In this document: positions 26,110 through 34,995 of the stretch, piece by piece | Position numbering within the stretch: the first letter of the stretch is position 1 | Layout: each line of letters opens with the position of its first letter | DNA from: Rhizobium laguerreae | GTDB taxonomy: Bacteria > Pseudomonadota > Alphaproteobacteria > Rhizobiales > Rhizobiaceae | Length of the DNA stretch: 64,000 nt | Reading direction: 5' to 3' | Assembly (NCBI RefSeq): GCF_002008165.1 | Contig: NZ_MRDM01000011.1 | Location: forward strand, 310,001-374,000 | Translations under genes and position numbers: made by a program | Notes under the pieces: generated by a model | What the model saw: the letters and a program-made list of their open reading frames with translations, nothing else | Databases searched by the model: none | What the model was told of the DNA's origin: nothing

Positions 26110-26867
26110 TCGAGCTTTCCAACATCGAAAAGCGTTTCGGCGACGCCGTCATCCTCAAGGATATCAGCATCCGCATCCCCGAAGGCAGCGTCACCGCGCT
26201 GGTTGGGCCTTCGGGCGGCGGCAAGAGCACGCTGCTGCGCTGCATCAACCTGCTCGAAATTCCGACCGCCGGCTCCATCCGCCTCGGAGAGGAAACGCTG
26301 GCCTTTGCACCGGGCAAACGAACGAGCTGGCCGGCGATCCAGAAGATCCGCCGCCAGACCGGCATGGTCTTCCAGAACTTTCAGCTCTTTCCGCATCAGA
26401 CCGCGATCGAGAATGTCATGGAAGGCCTGGTGACGGTGCTGAGATGGCCGAGGCCAAAAGCTCGCGAGCGTGCGATGGAATTGCTGACCAAGGTCGGCAT
26501 GACCCACAAGGCCGATGCCTGGCCTTCGACATTATCGGGCGGCCAGCAGCAGCGCGTCGCGATCGCCCGCGCGCTGGCGCCCTCGCCGCGCGTGCTTCTA
26601 TGCGACGAGCCGACATCCGCCCTCGATCCCGAGCTTTCGGCCGAAGTGGTCGATGTGCTGGGCAAACTTGCCAGCGAAGGCACGACGATGGTGATGGCGA
26701 CCCACGATCTCCGGCTCGCCTCGAAGATCGCCAATGACGTGGTTTTCCTGGAAGCCGGCAGCGTGGTGGAAACGGGCAGCGCCAGAGCAATCTTCAGCGC
26801 GCCGGAGCGCGAACGCACCAAACGTTTCATCTCGACGATCAACGCCGCCCATACTTACGATATTTGA
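26106..26867 (+). CDS. amino-acid ABC transporter ATP-binding protein
   Basis: A 253-residue ABC ATPase of the GlnQ/HisP type: Walker A GPSGGGKST, Q-loop GMVFQNFQLFPH, signature LSGGQQQRVAIARAL, Walker B LLCDEPTSALDPE and the H-loop ATHDLRLA. With the permease and binding protein upstream it forms a complete polar amino-acid importer. An insertion relative to GlnQ (GEETLAFAPGKRTSWPAIQKI) matches a subgroup of these ATPases. Confidence 0.9.
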   Translation: MIELSNIEKRFGDAVILKDISIRIPEGSVTALVGPSGGGKSTLLRCINLLEIPTAGSIRLGEETLAFAPGKRTSWPAIQKIRRQTGMVFQNFQLFPHQTAIENVMEGLVTVLRWPRPKARERAMELLTKVGMTHKADAWPSTLSGGQQQRVAIARALAPSPRVLLCDEPTSALDPELSAEVVDVLGKLASEGTTMVMATHDLRLASKIANDVVFLEAGSVVETGSARAIFSAPERERTKRFISTINAAHTYDI

Positions 26868-26869
26868 GT

Positions 26870-26891
26870 GCCGGGATGCGAACATCCCGGC
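26870..26891. terminator. hairpin between convergent transcription units
   Basis: GCCGGGATG-CGAA-CATCCCGGC, nine-base stem; on the minus strand the loop is the stable TTCG tetraloop. No long T-run follows on either side. It lies between the ABC ATPase stop and the FMN-reductase stop and probably serves both. Confidence 0.6.
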
Positions 26892-26906
26892 TGGCCGGAA
26901 CTCCAA

Positions 26907-27479
26907 TCAGGAGGCCGTGACGACGGCGCGCGCCGCCTTCAACGCATTGCCCCACCAGGTGAGCTGGTCGAGTTGGTTCTTCGCCGCTTCGTTGAGATGC
27001 GCGTAATCGCTGAGGCTCTTGCCTTCCTTGAGAACGCCGAGATATTCGCCAAGCGCGATATGCACGCCGGTTTTCACCGAAGCCGCCCCCATCTCCACGA
27101 AGATCAGCCGGAGATGCTCGACCGCACGTGCGCCGCCGACGCCGCCGTAACCGACGAAGCTGACCGGCTTGTGGATGAACTCGCCGAGGTCGATGGCGTT
27201 CTTCAGAACCGCCGTCGGAGCGTGATTGTACTCGGCGACGGTGAAAATGAAGCCGTCGAATTCACGCAGCTTCTTTTTCCAGCGCTCTGCCGTCTCGCTT
27301 TCAGCGGTCGTCGCGCGCTGCTCACCGAAAAAATGCATGGGGTAGTCGAGCAGGTCGAGAACCTCGACCTCGATGTCCTGCCGTTCGCCGGCGATAGCGG
27401 CAATCCACTTGGCCGGATGCTCGGCAAAACGGCCAATACGCGTGCTGCCGACGATGACGGCAATCTTCAACTTGCTCAT
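26907..27479 (-). CDS. NADPH-dependent FMN reductase family protein
   Basis: A 190-residue flavodoxin-fold protein. The flavin phosphate-binding start is KIAVIVGSTRIGRFAEHPAKWI and the second site is FIFTVAEYNHAPTAVLKNAIDLG. It matches the azoreductase/chromate-reductase-like NAD(P)H:FMN oxidoreductases. AGGAA lies nine bases before ATG 27479; the ATG at 27488 overlaps that site and is less likely. The physiological electron acceptor is unknown. Confidence 0.86.
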   Translation of the reverse strand: MSKLKIAVIVGSTRIGRFAEHPAKWIAAIAGERQDIEVEVLDLLDYPMHFFGEQRATTAESETAERWKKKLREFDGFIFTVAEYNHAPTAVLKNAIDLGEFIHKPVSFVGYGGVGGARAVEHLRLIFVEMGAASVKTGVHIALGEYLGVLKEGKSLSDYAHLNEAAKNQLDQLTWWGNALKAARAVVTAS

Positions 27480-27668
27480 GGATATCATTTCCTGATGGGT
27501 TTTGGGGGCGGATAATGGGAGCGCAACTTTATGAGAAAGCCTCCGCGCCGAGCAAGGCACGAAGGCTTCGAAAAATCAGCTTTTTGACAGGCCGATCGTA
27601 CACAATCGAGTGAATGGAGCCCGCTCGCAAACTCGGCTGATGCACGCCTTGCGGAGGATGGCAGCGCT

Positions 27669-30600
27669 TCAGCCTGCGTAGACGACGAGCAGATCCTTGG
27701 CATCGATCTGATCGCCGGCCCGCACCAGCACTTCGGAAATCGTCCCATCCTTTTCCGCATGCAGCGCCGTTTCCATCTTCATCGCCTCGATCGAGACGAG
27801 CACGTCACCGGCATTGACGGCCTGGCCGGGCGAGACGAAGACACGGCTGATGACACCCGGCATCGGCGCGCCGACATGAACGGCATTGCCCGGCTCCGCC
27901 TTGCGGCGGACGGCGGCACCCGCCGCTCCATGGGCCCGGTCCGGCACCTTGATGCGGCGCGGCTGGCCGTTGAGCTCGAAGAAGATGGTCACCATGCCCT
28001 GGCTGTCGGTCGCGCTCATCGCCTGGTTGACGATGACGAGCGTCTTGCCGCGCTCGATATCGGCAAACAGCTCCTCGCCGTCCTTGAGACCGTAGAAATA
28101 GGCGGGTGTCGGCAGCACCGAGACCGGTCCGTAGGTATCGGAGGCGAGCGCGAAGTCGGTGAAGACCTTCGGATACATCAGGTAGGAAGCGAATTCGAAG
28201 TCGCTGACCTCGCGCTCGAGCTTCGTCTCGATGACTTTACGCTCCGCATCGAGATCAGCCTCCTTGAGCAGCGAGCCGGGGCGCACGGTATAGGACTTGT
28301 CGCCCTTCAGCGCCTTCTTCTGAAGCGCTTCGGGCCATCCTGACGGCGGCTGGCCGAGATCGCCCTTCAGCATCGAGACCACCGATTCCGGGAAGGAGAC
28401 TTCCTTGTCGGGGCTGACGACGTCGGCAACCGTCAGGTCCTGAGACACCATCATCAGCGCCATGTCGCCGACGACCTTGGAAGACGGCGTCACCTTGACG
28501 ATATCGCCGAACATCTGGTTGGCGTCGGCATAGGCCTGCGCCACCTGATGCCAGCGGGTCTCGAGCCCGAGCGAGCGGGCCTGTTCCTTGAGGTTGGTGA
28601 ACTGGCCGCCCGGCATTTCGTGCAGATAGACTTCGGATGCCGGGCCCCTCAGATCGCTTTCGAAGGCGGCATACTGGTTCCGCGCCGCTTCCCAATAGAA
28701 GGAGATGCGGCGGATCCATTCCGGATCGAGGCCCGGATCACGCTCCGTGCCGCGCAGCGCCTCGACGATCGAGCCGAGACAGGGCTGCGAGGTATTGCCG
28801 GACAGCGCATCCATGGCGGCATCGACGGCATCGACGCCAGCATCGACGGCAGCAAGAACGGTCGCGGCCGCAATACCCGATGTATCATGCGTGTGGAAAT
28901 GGATCGGCAGGCTGGTCGCCTCGCGCAGCGCCTTGAACAGAACCTTCGCAGCCGCGGGCTTGAGAAGACCCGCCATATCCTTGAGCGCGATGATATGCGC
29001 CCCCGCCTTCTCGAGCTCGACCGCAAGGTCGGTGTAGTATTTCAGATCGTATTTCGGGCGGGCCGAGTTCAGGATATCGCCGGTATAGCAGATCGCCGCC
29101 TCGCAGAGCTTGTTCTCCTCGGCAATGGCATCCATCGAGACGCGCATGTTCTCGACCCAGTTCAGGCAGTCGAAGACGCGGAAGAGATCGATGCCGCCCC
29201 TGGCCGCCTGGCGGACGAAATATTTGACGACATTATCGGGATAATTGGTGTAGCCGACGCCGTTGGCGCCGCGCAGCAGCATCTGCAGCAGAAGGTTCGG
29301 CGCGCCCTCGCGGATCAGCGCCAGGCGCTCCCACGGATCCTCGGTCAGAAAGCGCATGGAGACGTCGAAGGTCGCGCCGCCCCAGCATTCGAGCGACAAA
29401 AGGTTCGGCAGCGCATGCGCATAGGTGTCGGCAATGCGGGCGATGTCATAGGTGCGCATGCGGGTGGCAAGCAGCGACTGGTGGCCGTCACGCATCGTCG
29501 TGTCGGTCAAAAGCACACGCTTTTCGTTGCGCATCCATTCGCCGAATTTCTTCGGGCCGAGCGTGTCGAGGAGTTGCTTCGTACCATCCTTGACCGCATT
29601 GCCGTTGGCGTAGGGAACCACCGGCTCGGCAGCGTTATCAAGCGGCATCGGCCTGTCCTTGGCCTCGGGATGGCCATTAACGGTGACGTCGGCGAGATAG
29701 GTCAGCAGCTTCGTGGCGCGATCCTGGCGCTTCACCTGCTGGAATAGCTCCGGCGTCGTGTCGATGAAGCGCGTCGTGTAACTGTTGTCCCGGAACTTGG
29801 GATGGCCGATGATCGCTTCGAGGAAGGTCAGGTTGGTTGCCACGCCGCGAATGCGGAATTCGCGCAGCGCCCGGTCCATGCGGGCGATCGCTTCGGACGG
29901 ATTGGGAGCCCATGCCGTGACCTTGACGAGAAGCGGATCATAAAAGCGGGTGATGATCGCACCCGAATAGGAGGTGCCGCCATCGAGGCGGATACCGAAA
30001 CCGGACGCCGAGCGATAGGCGGTGATGCGGCCGTAATCCGGAATGAAATTATGCTCCGGATCTTCCGTGGTGATGCGGCACTGCAGCGCATGACCATTGA
30101 GACGGATATCCTCCTGGCGCGGCACGCCTGATTCCAGCGTGCCGATCGCAAAGCCGTCGAGGATGTGGATCTGCGCCTTGACGATATCAATGCCGGTAAC
30201 GACTTCGGTCACCGTATGCTCGACCTGAATGCGCGGATTGACCTCGATGAAGTAGAATTTACCGGTATCGGCATCCATCAGATATTCGACGGTGCCGGCA
30301 CCGATATAATTGGTCGCGGCCGCGATCTTCAGCGAATAGGCGGCGAGTTCCTGGCGCTGCGCCTCCGAGAGATAGGGCGCCGGGGCGCGCTCGACGACCT
30401 TCTGGTTGCGGCGCTGGATCGAGCAGTCACGCTCGAAGAGATGCACGACATTGCCGTGCGTATCGCCGAGCACCTGGCTTTCGACGTGGCGGGCGCGCTC
30501 GACGAGCTTTTCCAGATAGACCTCGTCCTTGCCGAAGGCCGCCATCGCCTCGCGCTTGGCTTCCGTCACCTCGCGGGCGAGATCCTTTGGATCGCGGATC

Positions 30601-31133
30601 GCGCGCATGCCGCGCCCGCCGCCGCCCCAGGAGGCCTTCAGCATGACGGGATAGCCGATCCCCTCCGCCATCTTCGCCACTTCGGCCATGTCCTCCGGCA
30701 ACGGCCCGGTGGCCGGCACCACGGGAACACCGACCGAGATCGCCAGATTGCGCGCTGCGACCTTGTTGCCGAGCTGGCGCATCGTATCGGCCTCCGGGCC
30801 GATGAAGATGATACCGGCCTTGTTGCAGGCATCGACGAATTCGGGGCTTTCCGACAGCAGGCCATAGCCGGGATGGATGGCATCGGCGCCGGAGAGTTTA
30901 GCAACGCGGATCACCTCCTCGATCGACAGATAGCTCTCGATCGGGCCCATGTCCTTGGAAAGATGCGGACCGCGGCCGACCTGGTAGCTCTCGTCCGCCT
31001 TGAAGCGGTGCAGCGCCAGCTTGTCCTCTTCCGCCCAGATCGCCACGGTTTTTATTCCAAGCTCGTTGGCCGCGCGGAACACGCGAATGGCAATTTCGGA
31101 GCGATTGGCAACGAGAATCTTGGAAATGGGCAA
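27669..31133 (-). CDS. pyc: pyruvate carboxylase
   Basis: A 1154-residue single-chain biotin enzyme that makes oxaloacetate from pyruvate and bicarbonate, the anaplerotic step needed for growth on sugars. The order is the biotin carboxylase domain (KILVANRSEIAIRVFRAANELG, MLKASWGGGGRGMR), the carboxyltransferase barrel (TDTTMRDGHQSLLATRMR, FHTHDTSGIAAATVLAAVDAG), a linker and the biotinyl domain with EAMKMETAL (biotin on about Lys1119). Length matches full pyruvate carboxylases. In S. meliloti pyc also lies close to expR and ndvA. Confidence 0.97.
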   Translation of the reverse strand: MPISKILVANRSEIAIRVFRAANELGIKTVAIWAEEDKLALHRFKADESYQVGRGPHLSKDMGPIESYLSIEEVIRVAKLSGADAIHPGYGLLSESPEFVDACNKAGIIFIGPEADTMRQLGNKVAARNLAISVGVPVVPATGPLPEDMAEVAKMAEGIGYPVMLKASWGGGGRGMRAIRDPKDLAREVTEAKREAMAAFGKDEVYLEKLVERARHVESQVLGDTHGNVVHLFERDCSIQRRNQKVVERAPAPYLSEAQRQELAAYSLKIAAATNYIGAGTVEYLMDADTGKFYFIEVNPRIQVEHTVTEVVTGIDIVKAQIHILDGFAIGTLESGVPRQEDIRLNGHALQCRITTEDPEHNFIPDYGRITAYRSASGFGIRLDGGTSYSGAIITRFYDPLLVKVTAWAPNPSEAIARMDRALREFRIRGVATNLTFLEAIIGHPKFRDNSYTTRFIDTTPELFQQVKRQDRATKLLTYLADVTVNGHPEAKDRPMPLDNAAEPVVPYANGNAVKDGTKQLLDTLGPKKFGEWMRNEKRVLLTDTTMRDGHQSLLATRMRTYDIARIADTYAHALPNLLSLECWGGATFDVSMRFLTEDPWERLALIREGAPNLLLQMLLRGANGVGYTNYPDNVVKYFVRQAARGGIDLFRVFDCLNWVENMRVSMDAIAEENKLCEAAICYTGDILNSARPKYDLKYYTDLAVELEKAGAHIIALKDMAGLLKPAAAKVLFKALREATSLPIHFHTHDTSGIAAATVLAAVDAGVDAVDAAMDALSGNTSQPCLGSIVEALRGTERDPGLDPEWIRRISFYWEAARNQYAAFESDLRGPASEVYLHEMPGGQFTNLKEQARSLGLETRWHQVAQAYADANQMFGDIVKVTPSSKVVGDMALMMVSQDLTVADVVSPDKEVSFPESVVSMLKGDLGQPPSGWPEALQKKALKGDKSYTVRPGSLLKEADLDAERKVIETKLEREVSDFEFASYLMYPKVFTDFALASDTYGPVSVLPTPAYFYGLKDGEELFADIERGKTLVIVNQAMSATDSQGMVTIFFELNGQPRRIKVPDRAHGAAGAAVRRKAEPGNAVHVGAPMPGVISRVFVSPGQAVNAGDVLVSIEAMKMETALHAEKDGTISEVLVRAGDQIDAKDLLVVYAG

Positions 31134-31251
31134 AACGGTCTCCTCAGACGTTCAGACGCGGGAATGCTGCACCCGCGAAGGAAATTCTTAACTTCTTGTC
31201 ACAGAAAGTTCAATTTATCTTGCGACTGCGAAATGCAATTTTTCGACATGC

Positions 31252-31353
31252 TGAAGCAATTCCAGGAAAAGTGCGAAAGCGGCTTCCGTCCGGACTTGCG
31301 TAAAAAGTAAAAAGCAGAGCGGTTTCGCTTCAATGAGAAGCGGAATTGCTCTA
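31252..31353. repeat. rhizobial intergenic palindromic repeat, family A copy 2
   Basis: This element starts AGCAATTCCAGGAAAAGTGC, continues with GCGG...CCGTCCGGA and ends CGGAATTGCTCTA, and aligns along its length to the element at 4984-5087. It sits between pyc and expR. Its last three bases on the plus strand (CTA, 31351-31353) are the TAG stop codon of expR. Confidence 0.75.
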
Positions 31354-32106
31354 ACTTATCAGGCCATGACGGAAGGCAAGCGCTACCGCCTGCTGCCTGT
31401 TTTTCGCCTTCAGCTTGTCCTGCAAGCCGTTCATATACCAGTCGACGGTGTGGTTTGAGATCTTCAGCATCTTGCTGATCTCCATCGAAGTCATGCCTTC
31501 GGCCAGATAATGCAGGATTTCCATCTCGCGCCGCGTCAGCGGCGTGTCGGCCGGCAGCACGGTCTCCAGTGCCTGCGCCTCACCTTTCAGATCGAGCAAC
31601 CGCCAGAAGGCCTTGCGCGCCACCGCCTCCAGCAATGCGATTTCCACCGGCGACAGCTCGATCGGCTTGCCGGCGAGGCTAAGGCTGGCGAGAATGCCGT
31701 TGCGTCCGTGGATGGGAAAGATGTAGCCATCCTCCAGTCCATGACCGAAGGCATCGACCATCATCTGCTCCATGCGGCGCTGATGTGCGTCCTTGTGGAA
31801 GGCCGCCATCGCCTCCCGCCAGCGGAAGGGCCGCTGCGCATGAGCGAGATAGCGCACCATCGGATCAATCAGCGCATATTTTTTTGCGGCATATATCTGC
31901 GGCCATTGCTCCGGCCAGCGGCCGGCAAGCGCCGCAGCCCAGGGCTCCGGATTCTGCTGCACCGGGCTCTGCGGGACATGGCGCAGCAGACCGTAATATT
32001 CGAAGCCGCAACCGCGGAGGATCTGCTGCATTTCGGTGATGACAGCTTCAGGGTTTGAACATTCTTCCAGAATTACAAGCAATTGAATTAACGAATTAAT
32101 TTTCAC
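31351..32106 (-). CDS. expR: LuxR-family quorum-sensing regulator ExpR
   Basis: A 251-residue regulator. The N-terminal autoinducer-binding domain has the conserved YALIDPMVRY (Asp-Pro), PFRW (Trp) and HGRNGILASLSLAG (Gly). The C-terminal LuxR helix-turn-helix is LTRREMEILHYLAEGMTSMEISKMLKISNHTVDWYMNGL. It is most likely ExpR, because in S. meliloti expR occupies the same place between pyc and ndvA and activates exopolysaccharide and represses motility with long-chain AHLs. No luxI-type synthase is adjacent, so it is an orphan here. The start is GTG 32106, supported by AAGGGG seven bases upstream. It is divergent from ndvA. Confidence 0.82.
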   Translation of the reverse strand: MKINSLIQLLVILEECSNPEAVITEMQQILRGCGFEYYGLLRHVPQSPVQQNPEPWAAALAGRWPEQWPQIYAAKKYALIDPMVRYLAHAQRPFRWREAMAAFHKDAHQRRMEQMMVDAFGHGLEDGYIFPIHGRNGILASLSLAGKPIELSPVEIALLEAVARKAFWRLLDLKGEAQALETVLPADTPLTRREMEILHYLAEGMTSMEISKMLKISNHTVDWYMNGLQDKLKAKNRQQAVALAFRHGLIS

Positions 32107-32424
32107 AAAAATGCCCCTTGCCCGGACCTGATGCCCGCATGAGGCCGTCGGCGGCTGGTCAAACTGGTCGCGAAACGGTCTTCAATAAATGCAGTCTGTA
32201 ATTTAATGCTGCGCTAAACATTTAATAAAATGCAAGCGCAAATTGTCGCGAGATATAGCCGAACGGCTATTTCTGTGCCATGGCCATCTCGTTGGGTCCT
32301 GCAATAATACAATCGTATCAATCGTCACATCGGTCGAACGCTGAACACTCCGTTAATCGCCCGTTCAGGTAGCCTTTTGTAGCATCGCATCATCCCGTTT
32401 TCGCAGATGCACAAGAGGTTCGAC
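32107..32424. promoter_or_regulatory. expR-ndvA divergent control region with 16-base palindrome
   Basis: About 320 bases separate the two divergent starts. The clearest dyad is ATAGCCG-AA-CGGCTAT at 32255-32270, near the middle. AT-rich stretches at about 32190-32230 could hold -10 elements for both directions. Whether ExpR binds the dyad is unknown. Confidence 0.4.
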
Positions 32425-34188
32425 GTGACGCTATTCAAGGTCTATGCAAGAGCTCTGCGCTATCTTGGCGCCTACAAGCTGCGCGTATCCCTGGTCGTTG
32501 TCGCAAACATTGTTCTTGCGACGATCACTATCGCGGAGCCGATCCTGTTCGGTCGTATCATCGATGCGATTTCGGGCAAGGGTGAGGTCAAGCCCATCCT
32601 CTTCATGTGGGCGACTTTCGCCGTCTTCAACACCATCGCCTTCGTTCTGGTGGCGCGCGAGGCCGACCGGCTGGCCCATGGCCGGCGGGCGACGCTGTTG
32701 ACGGAAGCCTTCGGCCGCATCATTTCCATGCCGCTTGGCTGGCACCATCAGCGCGGCACCTCCAACGCGCTGCACACATTGCTGCGCGCCTGCGAGACGC
32801 TGTTCGGCCTCTGGCTGGAATTCATGCGCAACCACCTGTCGACGGTCATCGCGCTTGCTCTTCTGATACCGACCGCAATGTCGATGGACCTGCGCCTTTC
32901 CGCCGTGCTCATGGTGCTCGCCATCGCCTACTGGCTGATCGGCCGCGTCGTCATGAGCCGCACCAAGGACGGCCAGGCTTCGGTCGAGAACCATTATCAT
33001 ACCGTCTTCTCGCATGTCAGCGACTCGATCAGCAACGTTTCGGTCCTGCACAGCTATAACCGCATCGAGGCCGAAACCAGGGCGCTGAAATCCTTTGCCG
33101 ACCGTCTGCTCGAAGCTCAGTATCCGGTGCTCGACTGGTGGGCGATCGCCAGCGCACTGAACCGCATGGCGTCGACCATCGCGATGATGGTGGTCCTGAT
33201 CATCGGCACCATGCTCGTCCAGGCCGGCCAGCTGCGCGTCGGCGACGTCATCGCCTTCATCGGCTTTGCCAACCTGCTGATCGGCCGTCTCGACCTGATG
33301 CGCCAGTTCGCTACGCAGATTTTCGAGGCCCGTTCCAAACTCGAGGAATTCTATACGCTTGAAGACTCGGTGCGTGAACGTGAAGAGCCTGCCGGCAACG
33401 GAGAAATCAAGGACGTCAAGGGTGCGATCGAATTCCGCGACGTCTCCTTCGGCTTCGGCAACAGCTCACAGGGCCTGCACAATGTCTCCTTCTCGGTGAA
33501 GGCAGGCCAGACGGTCGCGATCGTCGGCCCGACCGGCGCCGGCAAGACGACGCTCGTCAACCTGCTGCAGCGTGTCTACGACGCCCAGGGCGGCAAGATC
33601 CTCGTCGATGGCACCGATATCACCAAGGTGACCCGCAAGTCGCTGCGTCGCCACATCGCCACCGTCTTCCAGGATGCGGGCCTGCTGAACCGTTCGATCA
33701 GCGACAATATCCGCCTTGGCCGCGAGGGCGCCAGCGAAGAGGAAATGCGCCGTGCGGCCGAAGCCGCCGCCGCTGCCGATTTCATCGAGACCCGTGAGGA
33801 TCGCTACGATACGCATGTCGGTGAACGCGGCAACAAGCTCTCCGGCGGCGAGCGCCAGCGCATCGCGATCGCCCGCGCCATCCTCAAGGACGCGCCGATC
33901 CTGGTGCTCGACGAGGCGACCTCGGCGCTCGACGTCGAAACCGAAGCCCGCGTCAAGGCCGCGATCGACAATCTGCGTGAGAATCGCACCACCTTCATCA
34001 TCGCCCACCGCCTGTCGACGGTCCGCGAAGCCGATATGGTGCTCTTCCTGGATGACGGCCGCGTCGTCGAACAGGGCAGCTTCGACGAACTCAGCCACAG
34101 CAACGGCCGCTTCGCCGCCCTGCTGCGCGCCAGCGGCATCCTGACGGACGAAGAGGTCCGCAAGGCCCATACCACCGAAGCCGCCTGA
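32425..34188 (+). CDS. ndvA: cyclic beta-1,2-glucan ABC exporter NdvA
   Basis: A 587-residue half-transporter with N-terminal six-TM exporter domain (LFKVYARALRYLGAYKLRVS ... IAEPILFGRIIDAISGKG) and C-terminal ATPase: Walker A GPTGAGKTT (about 370-378), signature LSGGERQRIAIARA (about 471), Walker B ILVLDEATSALDVE. It is nearly colinear with S. meliloti NdvA, which exports cyclic beta-1,2-glucan made by NdvB and is needed for hypoosmotic growth, motility and nodule invasion. Homologues begin at the LFKVYARAL segment, so I use GTG 32425 (MTLFKVYAR) with AGAGG just upstream; ATG 32407 is the alternative. Confidence 0.95.
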   Translation: MTLFKVYARALRYLGAYKLRVSLVVVANIVLATITIAEPILFGRIIDAISGKGEVKPILFMWATFAVFNTIAFVLVAREADRLAHGRRATLLTEAFGRIISMPLGWHHQRGTSNALHTLLRACETLFGLWLEFMRNHLSTVIALALLIPTAMSMDLRLSAVLMVLAIAYWLIGRVVMSRTKDGQASVENHYHTVFSHVSDSISNVSVLHSYNRIEAETRALKSFADRLLEAQYPVLDWWAIASALNRMASTIAMMVVLIIGTMLVQAGQLRVGDVIAFIGFANLLIGRLDLMRQFATQIFEARSKLEEFYTLEDSVREREEPAGNGEIKDVKGAIEFRDVSFGFGNSSQGLHNVSFSVKAGQTVAIVGPTGAGKTTLVNLLQRVYDAQGGKILVDGTDITKVTRKSLRRHIATVFQDAGLLNRSISDNIRLGREGASEEEMRRAAEAAAAADFIETREDRYDTHVGERGNKLSGGERQRIAIARAILKDAPILVLDEATSALDVETEARVKAAIDNLRENRTTFIIAHRLSTVREADMVLFLDDGRVVEQGSFDELSHSNGRFAALLRASGILTDEEVRKAHTTEAA

Positions 34189-34206
34189 TCGGTTTGGGTT
34201 CAAGAT

Positions 34207-34240
34207 AAGGCCGGAAGGGTAACTCCTTCCGGCCTTTTTT
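34207..34240 (+). terminator. intrinsic terminator of ndvA
   Basis: AAGGCCGGAAGG-GTAACT-CCTTCCGGCCTT followed by TTTT and GTTTG. It has a 12-base perfect stem and lies 19 bases past the ndvA stop codon. Confidence 0.92.
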
Positions 34241-34325
34241 GTTTGCTCCGATAGCGTCGTGCTGTGTGATACGCTCTTTGGTCTTTCTTGGGCTCTGCCA
34301 AAATACTTAGTCATGCCGTGCCGCA

Positions 34326-34493
34326 CCCCCTCTGCCCTGCCGGGCATCTCCCCCACAGGTGGGGAGATCGGCTGGGCGCACTGGCCTCCCCCAACAATGA
34401 GCGTCCAGGACGGCGAAACGATAGATGGCGGGAAGGTCAAGCCACTTGTGATCTCCCCACCTGTGGGGGAGATGCCCGGCAGGGCAGAGGGGG
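34326..34493. repeat. 44-base perfect inverted repeat, MITE-like, family D2
   Basis: The left arm (34326-34369) starts CCCCCTCTGCCCTGCCGGGC and ends GGTGGGGAGATC. The right arm (34450-34493) is its exact reverse complement, with an 80-base centre. Within each arm CTCCCC-CACAGGT-GGGGAG is a smaller dyad. Outer bases GTGCC/GGCAC extend the pairing. There is no coding capacity. The arm type is one I recall as widespread in R. leguminosarum/etli intergenic DNA. Confidence 0.82.
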
Positions 34494-34592
34494 GGCACAC
34501 GGTACAGCCTTTCCGATCTAGGCCAGACTAATTGATCACACCGCCGATCCTCCCTATCATCCTCCCGCCGCCGAGCATCCAGGGAGAACCGC

Positions 34593-34946
34593 ATGAAGGT
34601 CCTGCGCATCGTCGCCAACATCCAGGCACCGGATATCAACCCGGCCCGGCGCTTCTATCAGGATATCCTCGGTCTTGACGTCATCATGGATCACGGCTGG
34701 ATCACGACATTCGGCGCCGCGCGCTCGATGAACGTTCAGCTGAGCATTGCCAACGAAGGCGGCTCCGGAACGCCGGTGCCCGACCTCTCGATCGAGGTCG
34801 ACGACCTCGATGCTGCTTTCGCGGCGATGTCGGCCTCAGGCTTCCCGATCGAGTACGGCCCGGCCGACGAGCCTTGGGGCGTCAGGCGCTTTTATGTGCG
34901 CGATCCCTTCGGCAAGTTGGTGAACATCCTCGTACATAAAAATTGA
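34593..34946 (+). CDS. VOC-family (glyoxalase/bleomycin resistance-like) protein
   Basis: A 117-residue protein with the paired beta-alpha-beta-beta-beta pattern of the vicinal oxygen chelate fold: RIVANIQAPDINPARRFYQDILGLDVIMDHGWITTF, then PDLSIEVDDLDAAFAAMSASGFPIEYGPADEPWGVRRFYVRDPFGKLVNILVH. Relatives include glyoxalase I and antibiotic-binding proteins, but catalytic metal ligands are not obvious enough to name an activity. It stands alone between ndvA and opgC, after the D2 repeat. Confidence 0.83.
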   Translation: MKVLRIVANIQAPDINPARRFYQDILGLDVIMDHGWITTFGAARSMNVQLSIANEGGSGTPVPDLSIEVDDLDAAFAAMSASGFPIEYGPADEPWGVRRFYVRDPFGKLVNILVHKN

Positions 34947-34971
34947 GCCGGCGGCCATCGGCCACCGGCTC
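34945..34971 (-). terminator. terminator between convergent VOC and opgC genes
   Basis: GAGCCGGCGGCC-ATC-GGCCACCGGCTC with one mismatch. On the minus strand it is followed by AATTTTTATG. It should end opgC transcripts 25 bases past that stop and probably also the VOC transcript. Confidence 0.75.
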
Positions 34972-34995
34972 CTTCATGTTGGGAAAGTCCAAGCC

